From Fischerella sp. CENA71 (GTDB taxonomy: Bacteria > Cyanobacteriota > Cyanobacteriia > Cyanobacteriales > Nostocaceae): DNA of 64,000 nt. The stretch spans positions 33,020 through 97,019 of the forward strand of contig JANBVI010000028.1 of assembly GCA_024239075.1 (NCBI GenBank). Direction: 5' to 3'. The stretch's first letter is position 1; the number at the start of each line of letters is the position of its first letter. Below the pieces are notes generated by a model. The model made no database searches. It was not told where the DNA came from and was given only the letters and a program-made list of their open reading frames with translations. Shown here one piece after another: positions 8,762 through 18,431 of the stretch. A program made the position numbers and the translations under genes.

Positions 8762-8786
8762 GTTCGTAGTAAGCACTTTAGTGCTT
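8762..8786. repeat. Dispersed hairpin repeat
   Basis: GTTCGTAGTAAGC followed by a short hairpin (AGCACT/AGTGCT). The same unit occurs inverted at about 17431-17455 inside an inverted-repeat element. Shortly after, 8799-8828 carries a second dispersed motif of the GCTTTCCCTCAGGGTAGC type that recurs in cyanobacterial intergenic DNA. Both lie in the gap between the GST and Old Yellow Enzyme genes. Confidence 0.55.
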
Positions 8787-8902
8787 AATTGAGTGCTGTA
8801 CGCGCAGCTTTCCCTCAGGGTAGCGCCACAACAAACTCATCAAACTTAGTGACAGAGACTACTAATACTCAACTAAAGTGCAAAAATTTTGGAGATGATT
8901 TC

Positions 8903-10003
8903 ATGAACGAAAATATCAATTTATTCACCCCATACCAAATGGGTAATTTAGAATTGCCCAACCGTATTATTATGGCTCCCCTCACACGTAATCGTGCAGG
9001 TGAGGGAAACATACCACATGAACTCAATGCAGAGTATTACGCTCAACGTGCAACTGCGGGGCTAATTATTAGTGAAGCAACTCAGATTTCACCCCAAGGA
9101 CAGGGGTATCCTTATACACCAGGTATTCACTCATCTGAACAGATAGAGGGTTGGAAGTTGGTGACAAATGCAGTACATGAGCAAGGGGGAAGAATATTCC
9201 TGCAACTGTGGCACGTTGGACGTATTTCTCACCCTGATTTGCAACCCAATGGAGCCTTACCTTTAGCACCATCTGCGATCGCACCAAAAGGAGAAGCATC
9301 GACCTATGAGGGAATGAAACCTTTTGTTACACCTCGTGCTTTGGAAACTTGGGAAATTCCAGAGATTGTAGAACAGTATCGTCAAGGTGCAGCAAATGCT
9401 CTGGCTGCTGGATTTGATGGTGTGGAAATTCACGCAGCTAATGGTTATTTAATTGACCAATTTCTCCGGGATGGTACTAATCAACGTACAGACAAATATG
9501 GTGGTTCTATAGAGAATCGTGTCAGACTGCTGCTAGAAGTGACACAAGCAATCACTGGTGTCTGGGATAGTAAACAGGTAGGAGTGCGTCTTTCTCCTAG
9601 TGGCACATTTAACGATATGCATGACTCTAACCCAGTGGAAACTTTTGGTTATGCAGCCCAAGCACTCAATCAGTTCGATTTAGCATATCTGCATATCTTT
9701 GAAGCTACAGAAGCAGATATCAGACACGGGGGGACAGTAGTACCTACTAGTATTCTTCGGCAAAAGTATCAAGGTACACTAATGGTTAATGGTGATTACA
9801 CTTTAGAGAAAGGCAATGCTGTCTTAGCAACAGGAGAAGCTGATTTAGTAGCTTTTGGCAGATTGTTTATATCCAATCCTGACTTACCTCGACGCCTTGC
9901 AATAAATGCACCATTGAATCAGCCTGATCCATCTACATTTTATGGCGGTGGAGAGAAGGGATACACCGATTACCCAACATTAGAAGTGCAACCAACCTAC
10001 TAA
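8903..10003 (+). CDS. Old Yellow Enzyme-type NADH:flavin oxidoreductase
   Basis: A 366-residue FMN-dependent ene-reductase that reduces alpha,beta-unsaturated carbonyls and nitro compounds. The N-terminal LPNRIIMAPLTRNRAG block binds FMN, and the family signature HAANGYLIDQFLRDGTNQRT lies near residue 177; LWHVGRIS and MVNGDYT are also typical. The frame stays open upstream to 8789, but that extension is dispersed-repeat DNA, while the ATG at 8903 has GGAG upstream and gives the usual N-terminus. With its neighbours (SDR, GST, nitroreductase, thioredoxin) it suits a response to reactive electrophiles; this is inference. Confidence 0.93.
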   Translation: MNENINLFTPYQMGNLELPNRIIMAPLTRNRAGEGNIPHELNAEYYAQRATAGLIISEATQISPQGQGYPYTPGIHSSEQIEGWKLVTNAVHEQGGRIFLQLWHVGRISHPDLQPNGALPLAPSAIAPKGEASTYEGMKPFVTPRALETWEIPEIVEQYRQGAANALAAGFDGVEIHAANGYLIDQFLRDGTNQRTDKYGGSIENRVRLLLEVTQAITGVWDSKQVGVRLSPSGTFNDMHDSNPVETFGYAAQALNQFDLAYLHIFEATEADIRHGGTVVPTSILRQKYQGTLMVNGDYTLEKGNAVLATGEADLVAFGRLFISNPDLPRRLAINAPLNQPDPSTFYGGGEKGYTDYPTLEVQPTY

Positions 10004-10121
10004 AACATGATTTGTGTAAAGACGCATTTGTTAATCATGTCTTTACTCAATTCCCACTAGTCATAATTTAATATTTTACTGTCAATCAATCACGCATTCG
10101 TCAAATTAGAGGGAAATTCCA

Positions 10122-10802
10122 ATGAATCCAATTACTCAAGAATTGAACTTATCAACTCAACCTCTAGATGTACCAAGTGCCATTCTCCAACGTCGTTCCA
10201 TCAAAACTTTCAAACCAGATCCCATCACCCCAGAACTGCTGAGACAATTGGTAGAGTTAACAGTTGCAGCACCAAGTAGCTATAACATTCAGGACTGGCG
10301 GATTATCTTAGTACAAGATGAGGCGCAAAAAGCTGCTCTGTCAGAAGCAGCTTGGAATCAAAAACAAATTTTGGAAGCACCTGTAACTTTTGTCTTTGCA
10401 GCAGATGTAAAGGGTGGAGAAAAAGACTTGACACCGATTTATGAACAAGGTTTACAAACCGGTGCTTGGCCAGAGAATGTCATTAACTACTTCAAAACAG
10501 CTATTCCCCAACATCAAACTAGTCTTGGAGATAAGCGACGGGAATATGCAGTTAAAGATGCGATGATTGCTGCAACTCACTTAGTATTAGCAGCAGAAAG
10601 TTTAGGTTTATCCACTTGCTTTATGAATGGTTGGATTGAGGATAAGGTCAAAGCAGTAATTGGTGCTGCGGATGATCCTGATTTAGCGATCGCAGTTTTA
10701 GTACCTGTAGGATATTCAGCACAACCACGTCTAAATCCTGGTCGTTTGCCATTTTCCTACAATGTCTTTGTAGATAGAGTTGGAAATTCTTATCAAGCTT
10801 AG
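10122..10802 (+). CDS. Nitroreductase-family flavoprotein
   Basis: A 226-residue FMN-dependent NAD(P)H oxidoreductase of the nitroreductase fold. The RRSIKTFKPDPI motif near the N-terminus contacts the FMN phosphate, and VAAPSSYNIQDWRI and the GLSTCFMNGW segment are typical of the family. GAGGGAA lies a few bases before the ATG. It lies 119 bases after the Old Yellow Enzyme gene on the same strand and closes the redox block. A stem-loop follows at 10813-10862. The natural substrate (quinone, nitro compound or other) cannot be read. Confidence 0.9.
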   Translation: MNPITQELNLSTQPLDVPSAILQRRSIKTFKPDPITPELLRQLVELTVAAPSSYNIQDWRIILVQDEAQKAALSEAAWNQKQILEAPVTFVFAADVKGGEKDLTPIYEQGLQTGAWPENVINYFKTAIPQHQTSLGDKRREYAVKDAMIAATHLVLAAESLGLSTCFMNGWIEDKVKAVIGAADDPDLAIAVLVPVGYSAQPRLNPGRLPFSYNVFVDRVGNSYQA

Positions 10803-10812
10803 ATTCAAGCAT

Positions 10813-10862
10813 CCCACGGCTTTTCATGAAACTGAGCCTAGCGACAGTTTAATAGCCGTGGG
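10813..10862. terminator. Stem-loop between nitroreductase and chemoreceptor
   Basis: CCCACGGCT (10813-10821) pairs with AGCCGTGGG (10854-10862), and an inner AAACTG/CAGTTT pair extends the fold. It lies between the convergent ends of the nitroreductase and chemoreceptor genes and could stop transcription from either side. No clear T-run is present. Confidence 0.5.
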
Positions 10863-10865
10863 AGT

Positions 10866-13832
10866 TCAATGCTGATTAACTTTAAACTTCTTCACTGCTG
10901 CTTGTAGTTCTTGAGAAATTTGTACAGTTTGTTGCAACGATTGAGAAATTTGGCGTGAGGAGTTACTTGTAATTTCTGACACTTGGGAAATTTCTGTAAC
11001 TAATTTAGTTACTGCTTGCGATGTTTCTACTTGAGATACTGTCGCTTGAGAAATTGATTGTACTAGTTCGTCTATTTCGCGAGAAACCCTGAAAATTTTG
11101 TTGAGCGAAGTTTTAGCATTTTCCACAATGCGAGAGCCTTCCATTACCTGAATAGTCCCTTGTTCCATGGCTTTAGCAACTTCATTCGTTTCTCGTTGAA
11201 TGTTCTCTACAATCTGCTTGATTTCTTGAGTGGCGTCAGAACAACGTGCTGCGAGTTCAGCAACTTCAGTTGCAACCACGGTAAAACCTCGGCTTCCTTC
11301 TGTGGCTTTTGAGGCTTCTAGTCCCGCATTTACTGCTAACAAATTGGTTTGCACAGCAATATCGTTAATTAAGGAAATTATGCGGGATATTTGTTGCGAA
11401 GATTCTCCCAGGCGCTTGACTTTTTTGCCTGTATCATCAATGGTTGAGCGTAAGCTAGATATTTTTTCTACCGTCGTATCTATTGCGGTTTTACCTTCAG
11501 TGGCTGTACGAGAGGCTGTATGAGCGACTTCGGCAGCTTTTTTAGCGTTTTCTGCAACATCTACAATTGACAGTGTCATACGCTCCATACTATTGAGGAT
11601 AAGATTAATTTCAACAGCTTGTTTGATAGCTTCATCGCTAAGTTGGCTGATTGCACTTTCGTTTCCGGCGATCGCCACATTTACCTCAGTTGCATATGTT
11701 TTCACTTTGGTGACAATTTCTCTGAGATTCTCAACTATAAAGTTAAAAAACTCAGCGACAGTACCAAGTTCCCCTTGTGTAACTTTCGCATGTACTGTCA
11801 AATCACCTTTTGATGCGCCTTCGATATCTCGCAACAGCTTGAAGATTTGTTGTTGTAATGCTTGTTTTTGTTGATTCTGCTCGCTCGCCATCATTTCTGC
11901 ATGAGAACGAGACTTTTCTACCTGTGCAATGGTATGTGCTTGCTCTAGAGCATAGCCAATGGGAATTGCCAGCTGCTTAAATAGATTTATTTCTGATTGT
12001 TGCCATTGACGAGGAGCAGAACACTGATGAGCGATTAATAAGCCGTATAACTTGTTGTTCAGCAATATTGGCGTGACTAAATTCGCCTTGACTTCAAAAG
12101 CTTCTAGTTGAGCAATATGACATTCAGTCAAATCTGCTTCGTATATATTTTCTAGCGCTTGGATACGACCTTTTTGATATTTGTCTACATACTTTTTAGC
12201 AAAACAGGGATCAGCAATCTTTGCACCCAAAGCGCTTGGCCATTCATCACCAACGCATTCAGCTACAATTGTTCCTACCCAGTTTTCATCAAAGCGATAG
12301 ACAATGATTCGATCTGCTTTGATTGCTTCTCGCAAATTTGTTACTGCTAAATCCAAAATTTGTGTGGTATTGAGCGAACCATGAAGTTGAAAAGTAATGT
12401 TGTTGATTAACTCCATGAGTTTGGCATAATCTTCTTTTTGAAGAATTTGCTCTGTAAATTTGTCTGCCATGGCGTTAAAACTAACAGCTAAATTGCCAAT
12501 TTCATCATCAGCAAAAATCTCAGCACGCGCAGAGCGATCGCCTGAAGCCAATTTTTTAGCCGTTTGCTCTAGCTTCTGGATAGGTGTAACAATTACCCTT
12601 CTAATAATCAGTATCCAAATGAAAGAAATTGCTAAGGCGACAACAAGAACAATAATTTCTATCCAAAGACTTTGTCCTGACAATTGATTGAGAACAGTAT
12701 CTGGAGTTCCCCGTACTAATATCGCGAGTGGCTTTTTGTCATATACAGGTTTTGCACCATTATTTGTTTCTATGATTTTATTAGGTACGGCTTTTGCTGC
12801 CATTATGTAAGTCTGTTTACCTAATTTCAACCGTGCAGTTACTGTTTTTCCTTGAGCTAGGGTTGCTGCTTCGAGTAAAGATTTACCTGCTTCGGGTAAT
12901 GCTACATTCGGTATCCCTTGATTATTCTTCTGAGATTTATCTTGCTCTAGGGCTGTTGCTATAGTAAATCCTCCCGTTGGTTTATGTAGATAAACAGCAC
13001 TGTAGCCTCCCCCAGTAGCTTCTAATGTTCCCCTGACAATGGTATCTTTGCCATTCACAATATCACCAGAGACTAATGCACCGATGACTGCTTTTGTTTT
13101 TGGGTCTTTAACAGGTGTTACCGTGTAACGAATCAGAGCATCTTCTTGGTTAAAAACATTTGGTAAAGGAGGAGATTCTTTACTCAGTTCCGACCAACTA
13201 ATAATGCTGTTAGCTTTGATTTGTTGAGGTTTATTAAAAATCTCGCTGACTAAGTTATCAGGATTAAATATTTGTCCTTGACGGTCAGTATTACCATTAA
13301 CGACAATCTGCAAATTTTTACCGACAAGTGTAGCGTACTCAATTTTTCTTGCCTGAATTTCATTGATCAGAATTTGCTTAACTTCTGCCTTCAAATTAGG
13401 GTTTAAGGTTTGACCTGCATTATGAGTAATGGCAGCTTCAATAATTGCCGGATTGTCTGATTGTTCACGAAAACCAAAGCCTATTTGATTGACCTTGGTA
13501 TGATAAGCCATGTCTGTAACGGCTATTTCTGATTTTGCTTGTTCTAATGATAAAGCCTGTAAATTAGTAGTAATTAAGTATCTTGCTACAAGACTAATTC
13601 CTAGAATAGATATTACTTCAGAAGCTATTAAAGCAACTACCTGCTTGCGGCTAATAGAAAGGTTACAAAACCATTGCCATATAGAGTTTTTGACTTTTTT
13701 ATTTCTAGTCAAATTATTTTTATATGACCTAATATTTTTTTGATAACTATCATTATAACTATTAGTTGATGATAGTTTTGTGGAAGCGTATCCTTGATGC
13801 AAATTTTGGTCTGTATTCGATTTATTTGCCAT
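10866..13832 (-). CDS. Methyl-accepting chemotaxis protein with cyanobacteriochrome-like GAF (PixJ-like)
   Basis: A membrane chemoreceptor of about 988 residues from the ATG at 13832; a TTG at 13916 would add 28 residues but lacks support. Order of parts: basic cytoplasmic N-tail, membrane segment 1 (about 66-86), a roughly 300-residue periplasmic Cache-like sensor, membrane segment 2 (about 389-410), HAMP (about 410-462), GAF (about 485-630), then a coiled region and the signalling hairpin around [14 protein letters not shown] (near 829). The GAF has Cys543 in DPCF and Cys571 followed by His in [11 protein letters not shown] pair of cysteines 28 residues apart is the hallmark of DXCF cyanobacteriochromes such as TePixJ, so it may bind a bilin and guide phototaxis. 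Confidence 0.88.
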   Translation of the reverse strand: MANKSNTDQNLHQGYASTKLSSTNSYNDSYQKNIRSYKNNLTRNKKVKNSIWQWFCNLSISRKQVVALIASEVISILGISLVARYLITTNLQALSLEQAKSEIAVTDMAYHTKVNQIGFGFREQSDNPAIIEAAITHNAGQTLNPNLKAEVKQILINEIQARKIEYATLVGKNLQIVVNGNTDRQGQIFNPDNLVSEIFNKPQQIKANSIISWSELSKESPPLPNVFNQEDALIRYTVTPVKDPKTKAVIGALVSGDIVNGKDTIVRGTLEATGGGYSAVYLHKPTGGFTIATALEQDKSQKNNQGIPNVALPEAGKSLLEAATLAQGKTVTARLKLGKQTYIMAAKAVPNKIIETNNGAKPVYDKKPLAILVRGTPDTVLNQLSGQSLWIEIIVLVVALAISFIWILIIRRVIVTPIQKLEQTAKKLASGDRSARAEIFADDEIGNLAVSFNAMADKFTEQILQKEDYAKLMELINNITFQLHGSLNTTQILDLAVTNLREAIKADRIIVYRFDENWVGTIVAECVGDEWPSALGAKIADPCFAKKYVDKYQKGRIQALENIYEADLTECHIAQLEAFEVKANLVTPILLNNKLYGLLIAHQCSAPRQWQQSEINLFKQLAIPIGYALEQAHTIAQVEKSRSHAEMMASEQNQQKQALQQQIFKLLRDIEGASKGDLTVHAKVTQGELGTVAEFFNFIVENLREIVTKVKTYATEVNVAIAGNESAISQLSDEAIKQAVEINLILNSMERMTLSIVDVAENAKKAAEVAHTASRTATEGKTAIDTTVEKISSLRSTIDDTGKKVKRLGESSQQISRIISLINDIAVQTNLLAVNAGLEASKATEGSRGFTVVATEVAELAARCSDATQEIKQIVENIQRETNEVAKAMEQGTIQVMEGSRIVENAKTSLNKIFRVSREIDELVQSISQATVSQVETSQAVTKLVTEISQVSEITSNSSRQISQSLQQTVQISQELQAAVKKFKVNQH

Positions 13833-14737
13833 AAAATTTAGATGCAAATACTCGTCTGTATGAATGAGGAATAAAAAAACAACCAGTTTTAGTAGCCAAA
13901 CTAATAACTGATACAAGTGGACGAGCGCACCCAGATAAATTTACTTTTTCAATTAAGTAAATATAGTATAATTATTTTTGCTCATAAAAACAAAAAAGCC
14001 CTAATCATAAATCTTGAATCGGTTGCTCAAAATTTTAACCAATTCTCAAATTCTTACATTAATTTGTCACAAGTAACACCTACTTACTATTACACTCCTG
14101 TTAAATACTTTTAGACTTACTCAGAAGCTTTTATTTTGCTGATTTTACAAATAAATTTTAGGTTATTTTTCATTATTTTACGCTATTTTGTTGTTTTAAG
14201 CAAGATTTTTACCTAAGTTAGTTTTGATGATTTTTATGTAAAAAGTTTATATTATTAATCCTTCTTAAATGACAAATTTATGTAATAGAAAAAGTTAATA
14301 TCAAGCTATAAAGCGCTCATTTGCTTTATTTTGTTTGACTGTTAAATCTAGTTATTTTGATTGATTTTGTTTTCCTTAGTAATGCCTGAGATTGTAGCAG
14401 AATATTTGATCCAGAGCATGTATAAATACCTGAATTTGAATCATTGCCAATCCCATAAATATGAATAAATTAAGTTCATCTCTTACTTAGTGGCAAACTG
14501 TAAAATTATCCTGTGTTTATAAATACAAATTAATTTAATATTTAACCTATCCTTAAATAGATGACAAACAAAAAATAAAGCATAATTTTTTGCTGCTGCG
14601 ATCGCGACTGCTAGATAGATTTTCACAGCGCTTTTTTTGTATCTAAAAGGTTGATATGACAAAGCTTTGCTAGCATCATCATAGTATTGGTGTTGCCAAA
14701 TACTCGTAACAGTGTCTAAATTATTGTAGGAAAGGCT
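13833..14737. other. AT-rich intergenic region, no gene seen
   Basis: About 900 bases, strongly AT-rich, between the divergent chemoreceptor and aldolase genes. It must contain both promoters. I see no convincing small ORF, RNA gene or repeat; a 65-codon open frame at 13917-14114 has no ribosome-binding site and no protein-like composition. Confidence 0.6.
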
Positions 14738-15820
14738 ATGACTACAACGCTAGCAACGCCCGATTCTATAGAATCTCTTCTAGGTGATGAAGCCCAAGAT
14801 TTACTGACTTATAAAGCGAAAGTTTCCAAAGATTTATTGCATTTACCAGGCCCCGATTTTGTAGATCGAGTCTGGCTAAATAGCGATCGCAATCCCCAAG
14901 TTTTGCGTAATCTGCAAACACTGTACTCTACTGGTAGACTTGCTTATACTGGCTATCTTTCCATCTTGCCAGTAGACCAAGGGATTGAACATTCAGCAGG
15001 TGCGTCATTTGCACCCAACCCGATTTACTTCGATCCAGAAAATATTATTAGGTTGGCGATCGCTGCTGGTTGTAATGCTGTAGCTACAACTTTAGGAGTG
15101 TTGGGTGCGGTTTCACGCAAATATGCCCACAAAATTCCCTTCATTGTCAAACTCAATCACAATGAACTCCTAACTTATCCCAATCAATTTGACCAAATTA
15201 TGTTCGCTTCCGTCGAACAAGCGTGGAATTTGGGTGCGATCGCAGTGGGTGCAACAATTTATTTTGGTTCCGAAAACTCTACCAGACAAATTCAAGAAGT
15301 CAGCCAAGCTTTTAAACGCGCCCATGAATTGGGAATGGTGACAATCCTCTGGTGCTATCTGCGTAATAATGCATTTAAACAAGATCAAGATTATCACCTT
15401 GCTGCTGACTTGACAGGACAAGCCAATCATTTAGGTGTAACCATAGAAGCTGACATCATTAAACAAAAGTTGCCAGAAAATAACAATGGTTACACAGCAG
15501 TAGCCCAAGCAACAGGTAAGAGTTATGGTAAAACCAACAAACGGGTTTACACAGATTTGACAACAGATCACCCCATTGATTTAACTCGTTACCAAGTCTT
15601 GAATTGTTATTGTGGACGCGCTGGTTTAATCAATTCTGGTGGCGCATCCGGAAAAAATGACTTTGCAGAAGCAATCCGCACCGCAGTCATTAACAAACGT
15701 GCTGGTGGTACAGGCTTAATTTCTGGACGCAAAACATTCCAGCGCCCCTTCGAGGAAGGTGTGCAATTATTCCACGCCATCCAAGATGTTTATTTATCTA
15801 AAGAAATAACGATCGCTTGA
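14738..15820 (+). CDS. fbaB: Class I fructose-bisphosphate aldolase (DhnA-type)
   Basis: Cleaves or forms fructose-1,6-bisphosphate in glycolysis and the Calvin cycle, using a Schiff-base lysine rather than a metal. The 360-residue sequence has the family's [17 protein letters not shown] block, [38 protein letters not shown] and the phosphate-binding [17 protein letters not shown] segment. The length and motifs fit the DhnA/class I group found in cyanobacteria beside the class II enzyme. It is a single gene with a good AGGAAAGG site before the ATG, followed by repeat-rich DNA. Confidence 0.92.
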   Translation: MTTTLATPDSIESLLGDEAQDLLTYKAKVSKDLLHLPGPDFVDRVWLNSDRNPQVLRNLQTLYSTGRLAYTGYLSILPVDQGIEHSAGASFAPNPIYFDPENIIRLAIAAGCNAVATTLGVLGAVSRKYAHKIPFIVKLNHNELLTYPNQFDQIMFASVEQAWNLGAIAVGATIYFGSENSTRQIQEVSQAFKRAHELGMVTILWCYLRNNAFKQDQDYHLAADLTGQANHLGVTIEADIIKQKLPENNNGYTAVAQATGKSYGKTNKRVYTDLTTDHPIDLTRYQVLNCYCGRAGLINSGGASGKNDFAEAIRTAVINKRAGGTGLISGRKTFQRPFEEGVQLFHAIQDVYLSKEITIA

Positions 15821-15825
15821 ATTGG

Positions 15826-15882
15826 GGAAAGGGGGATTGGGGATTGGGGATCGGGGAAAGGGGAAAGGGGAAAGGGGAAATA
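15826..15882. repeat. Heptamer-like tandem repeat tract
   Basis: GGGGATTGGGGATCGGGGAAAGGGGAAA-type units in tandem directly after the aldolase stop. The complementary motif (CGATCCC units) reappears at about 16078-16108, on the other side of the MITE-like insert at 15947-16060, so the element appears to have landed in a repeat-rich gap. Confidence 0.6.
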
Positions 15883-15946
15883 TAAAACTTGAAAGGAAAC
15901 AAGAAAAATCTCGATACGAAATAATTCTTCCTTGTCCCCCGTTTCC

Positions 15947-16060
15947 CAATACTGCTTGGATAAGACAAATCGATTGACATTTAAACCCACCAGAGACGCG
16001 CCATGGCGCGTCTCTACATGGCCCAAATTATGACGAAAAATCCTTAACTGAGAAATATTG
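15947..16060. mobile_element. 114-bp MITE-like element, copy A
   Basis: Starts CAATACTGCTTGG and ends in ATATTG. It is flanked by a perfect 10-bp direct repeat, CCCCGTTTCC, at 15937-15946 and 16061-16070. Copy B at 18318-18431 has the same length, the same GGATAAGACAAATCGATT block, a central GAGACG...CGTCTC hairpin centred on CCATGG, and ATGACGAAAAAT near the right end. It has no coding capacity, so it would need a transposase from elsewhere. The ends of this copy have decayed relative to copy B. Confidence 0.75.
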
Positions 16061-16147
16061 CCCCGTTTCCTCCTTGTCCCCGATCCCCAATCCCCGATCC
16101 CCGATCCCTATTTCTGGGATATTCTGGAAGAGGTGAGAATTGGCTGA

Positions 16148-17320
16148 ATGACGATGAAGCTGGCAGGAAGAGTAAGTCAAGTAACGCCCTCTATAACTTT
16201 AGCGATCGCAGCGAAAGCAAAAGCAATGAGGGGTGAAGGTATAGATGTTTGTAGTTTTAGCGCTGGTGAACCAGATTTTGATACCCCAGTACATATTAAA
16301 GCTGCTGCCCAAAAAGCATTAGATGAAGGCAAAACTAAGTATGGGCCTGCTGCTGGGGAACCAAAGTTAAGAGAAGCGATCGCCCGCAAGCTGAAAAATG
16401 ATAATGGTCTTGATTATAAAGCAGAAAATGTCATCGTCACCAATGGCGGTAAACATTCTTTGTTTAATTTGATGCTAGCAGCGATTGAAGCAGGTGATGA
16501 GGTTATTATCCCTGCTCCCTACTGGTTAAGCTACCCGGAAATGGTGACTTTGGCGGGTGGTGTTTCTGTAATTGTTCCTACAGATGCCAGTACAGGATAT
16601 AAAATTACTCCTGAACAATTACGTAAGTCTATCACTCCCAAGACCAAGTTATTTATCCTCAACTCACCATCTAATCCTACAGGTATGGTGTACACGCCAG
16701 AGGAAATTAAAGCCTTGGCGGAAGTCGTAGTTGAAGCAGATATCTTTGTTGTCTCTGACGAGATTTACGAAAAAATTCTCTATGACGGTGCAACACATTT
16801 GTGTATTGGTTCGTTGGGAGAAGAAATATTTGCCCGTACAATTGTTAGTAATGGTTTTGCCAAAGGTTATTCGATGACGGGATGGCGTATTGGTTATTTG
16901 GCAGGGCCAATAGATATTATTAAAGCTACAAGTACGATCCAGAGTCATAGTACTTCTAATGTATGTACCTTTGCTCAGTATGGTGCGATCGCAGCTTTGG
17001 AAGGTTCCCAAGACTGTGTAGAAGAAATGCGCCAAGCTTTTGCGAAACGCCGTCAAGTCATGTTAGAACGACTCAACGCCATACCGGGATTAACTTGTCC
17101 CCAACCAGATGGTGCGTTTTATCTGTTCCCTGATATCAGCAAAACCGGATTAAAATCTCTGCAATTTTCTGACGCTTTACTTGAGGAACAACAAGTAGCA
17201 GTCATTCCGGGAATTGCTTTTGGCGCAGATGACAACATTCGCCTCTCCTACGCTACAGATATGGCCACAATAGAAAAGGGTATGGATCGGTTGGAGAAGT
17301 TTGTCAAATCACGGATTTAA
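16148..17320 (+). CDS. aspC: Aspartate/aromatic aminotransferase, class I
   Basis: A 390-residue PLP-dependent aminotransferase of subgroup I-gamma, interconverting aspartate and oxaloacetate or, in some members, prephenate and arogenate. Visible motifs: [42 protein letters not shown] with the PLP-contacting Asn, SDEIYE, and the PLP-lysine site [17 protein letters not shown] near residue 240. It may start at 16148 or six bases later at [13 protein letters not shown]. It stands alone between two inverted-repeat elements. Confidence 0.9.
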   Translation: MTMKLAGRVSQVTPSITLAIAAKAKAMRGEGIDVCSFSAGEPDFDTPVHIKAAAQKALDEGKTKYGPAAGEPKLREAIARKLKNDNGLDYKAENVIVTNGGKHSLFNLMLAAIEAGDEVIIPAPYWLSYPEMVTLAGGVSVIVPTDASTGYKITPEQLRKSITPKTKLFILNSPSNPTGMVYTPEEIKALAEVVVEADIFVVSDEIYEKILYDGATHLCIGSLGEEIFARTIVSNGFAKGYSMTGWRIGYLAGPIDIIKATSTIQSHSTSNVCTFAQYGAIAALEGSQDCVEEMRQAFAKRRQVMLERLNAIPGLTCPQPDGAFYLFPDISKTGLKSLQFSDALLEEQQVAVIPGIAFGADDNIRLSYATDMATIEKGMDRLEKFVKSRI

Positions 17321-17380
17321 CTGAAACAAAGACTCATCCCATACTCGGCGATCGCTATGTGAATCACAAGGGATAATTAT

Positions 17381-17495
17381 AGTAGTGGCGTGGCAGGACT
17401 ATAATGTTGCATTAGATTTTTAGTTTTTTCAGCGCTGAAGCGCTTACTACGAACTTTTTTCTATTGCACTTTTTTAGCCTAGACACGCCACTACT
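17381..17495. repeat. Inverted-repeat (MITE-like) element with embedded hairpin
   Basis: AGTAGTGGCGTG (17381-17392) and CACGCCACTACT (17484-17495) are perfect 12-bp terminal inverted repeats; the similarity continues inwards imperfectly for about 38 bases to TGCAWTAG. In the middle sits the AGCGCT...AGCGCT hairpin and GTAGTAAGC unit also found at 8762-8786. No clear target duplication flanks it. Confidence 0.6.
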
Positions 17496-17583
17496 TTAAA
17501 TTTAAAAACAAATAGGTACTAAACGCCTTGCCCTTGGCATCGCTTATCCTAAAATTAAGAATTCTTTATTAATCCCAAAAACT

Positions 17584-17829
17584 ATGAGTATCATCATCTC
17601 GGATGAAGTATTGCACACAGCGCAGATGTCAGAGGCTGAGTTACTGACTGAAATTGCAGTTATGCTGTTTCAAAAGGAAAAATTTACTTTAGGTCAAGCA
17701 AGTCGTTTTGCAAAAATGAATCAACTCCAGTTTCAGCGATTACTTGCAAGTCGCCAAATTCCTCTCCATTACGATATTACCGAACTCAGAGAGGATGTAA
17801 AAAGTCTCGAAGCAAATAATTGGCGATGA
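17584..17829 (+). CDS. UPF0175-type antitoxin
   Basis: An 81-residue protein typical of the UPF0175 family, which commonly accompanies PIN-domain toxins in cyanobacteria. The core QKEKFTLGQASRFAKMNQLQFQRLLASRQIPLHYD is the family's helix-turn-helix-like segment, and the C-terminus DDITEL-type region (DITELREDVK) is characteristic. Its stop codon overlaps the start of the downstream PIN gene as ATGA, so the two are translationally coupled. It probably neutralises the toxin and represses the shared promoter; this is known for such modules in general and inferred here. Confidence 0.8.
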   Translation: MSIIISDEVLHTAQMSEAELLTEIAVMLFQKEKFTLGQASRFAKMNQLQFQRLLASRQIPLHYDITELREDVKSLEANNWR

Positions 17830-18302
17830 TTGTAGTTAGTGACACATCGCCTATAAGTAATTTGGCTGCTATTGGTCAATTAGAATTATTGCAACAACTT
17901 TACGGCAGTGTAATTATTCCTACGGCAGTTTATCAGGAAATTCTCAATTCCGGCGATACAGACCCGGCTGTTTTGGCGATTCAAACTGTAAACTGGATTG
18001 AAACTCGTTCTGTCGCCAATATTACTTTGCTTCAAACTTTACAAAATAATTTAGACATTGGTGAAGCTGAAGCTATTACCCTTGCTGTCGAATTAAATGC
18101 TGATCGCCTGATTGTAGATGAACGAAGAGGTAGAAATGAAGCAATTAGGTTAGGTCTTCGGGTAACTGGAATATTGGGTATATTGCTAGCAGCAAAACAA
18201 CAGGGATTAATTCCGTTGATACAGCCATTATTAGACGATTTGATTGGAAACGGCTTCTGGATTCGGGAACAATTGTACACAGAGCTATTACAATTAGCCT
18301 GA
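17826..18302 (+). CDS. PIN-domain (DUF3368) toxin-like nuclease
   Basis: A 158-residue PIN-fold protein of the DUF3368/VapC-like group. The first acidic residue is in VVSDTSPISNLA at the N-terminus, the second set in IGEAEAITLAVEL, and a third in RLIVDERRGRNEA, giving the acidic cluster that holds metal in PIN RNases. The frame is open from a TTG at 17820, but the ATG at 17826 overlaps the antitoxin stop (ATGA), the usual toxin-antitoxin arrangement. An RNA-cleaving toxin is the likely role. A 114-bp MITE-like element begins just 15 bases after the stop. Confidence 0.82.
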   Translation: MIVVSDTSPISNLAAIGQLELLQQLYGSVIIPTAVYQEILNSGDTDPAVLAIQTVNWIETRSVANITLLQTLQNNLDIGEAEAITLAVELNADRLIVDERRGRNEAIRLGLRVTGILGILLAAKQQGLIPLIQPLLDDLIGNGFWIREQLYTELLQLA

Positions 18303-18317
18303 GAGTAATGGGACGCC

Positions 18318-18431
18318 CAATACGGTTCGGATAAGACAAATCGATTAGACATCTAATACCCTGTAGAGACGTGCCATGGCACATCTCTACATCCCAAAGC
18401 ATGACGAAAAATTCTTAACCGAACCGTATTG
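18318..18431. mobile_element. 114-bp MITE-like element, copy B
   Basis: Perfect 13-bp terminal inverted repeats CAATACGGTTCGG (18318-18330) and CCGAACCGTATTG (18419-18431). A perfect 10-bp direct repeat ATGGGACGCC flanks it at 18308-18317 and 18432-18441. The centre forms a GTAGAGACGTG...CACATCTCTAC hairpin about CCATGG. It is homologous over its whole length to copy A at 15947-16060. It lies immediately after the toxin gene and may supply a transcription end there. The 10-bp duplication would fit an IS4-type transposase acting in trans; that is a guess. Confidence 0.82.

Noticed and set aside
8789-8902. N-terminal extension of the Old Yellow Enzyme
   Set aside because: The 38 extra codons are dispersed-repeat DNA; the ATG at 8903 has a ribosome-binding site and gives the family's normal start.
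13833-13916. N-terminal extension of the chemoreceptor from a TTG
   Set aside because: It adds a hydrophobic run without a ribosome-binding site; the ATG at 13832 is simpler, although it also lacks a strong site.
13917-14114. 65-codon plus-strand ORF
   Set aside because: AT-rich intergenic DNA; no ribosome-binding site and no protein-like pattern.
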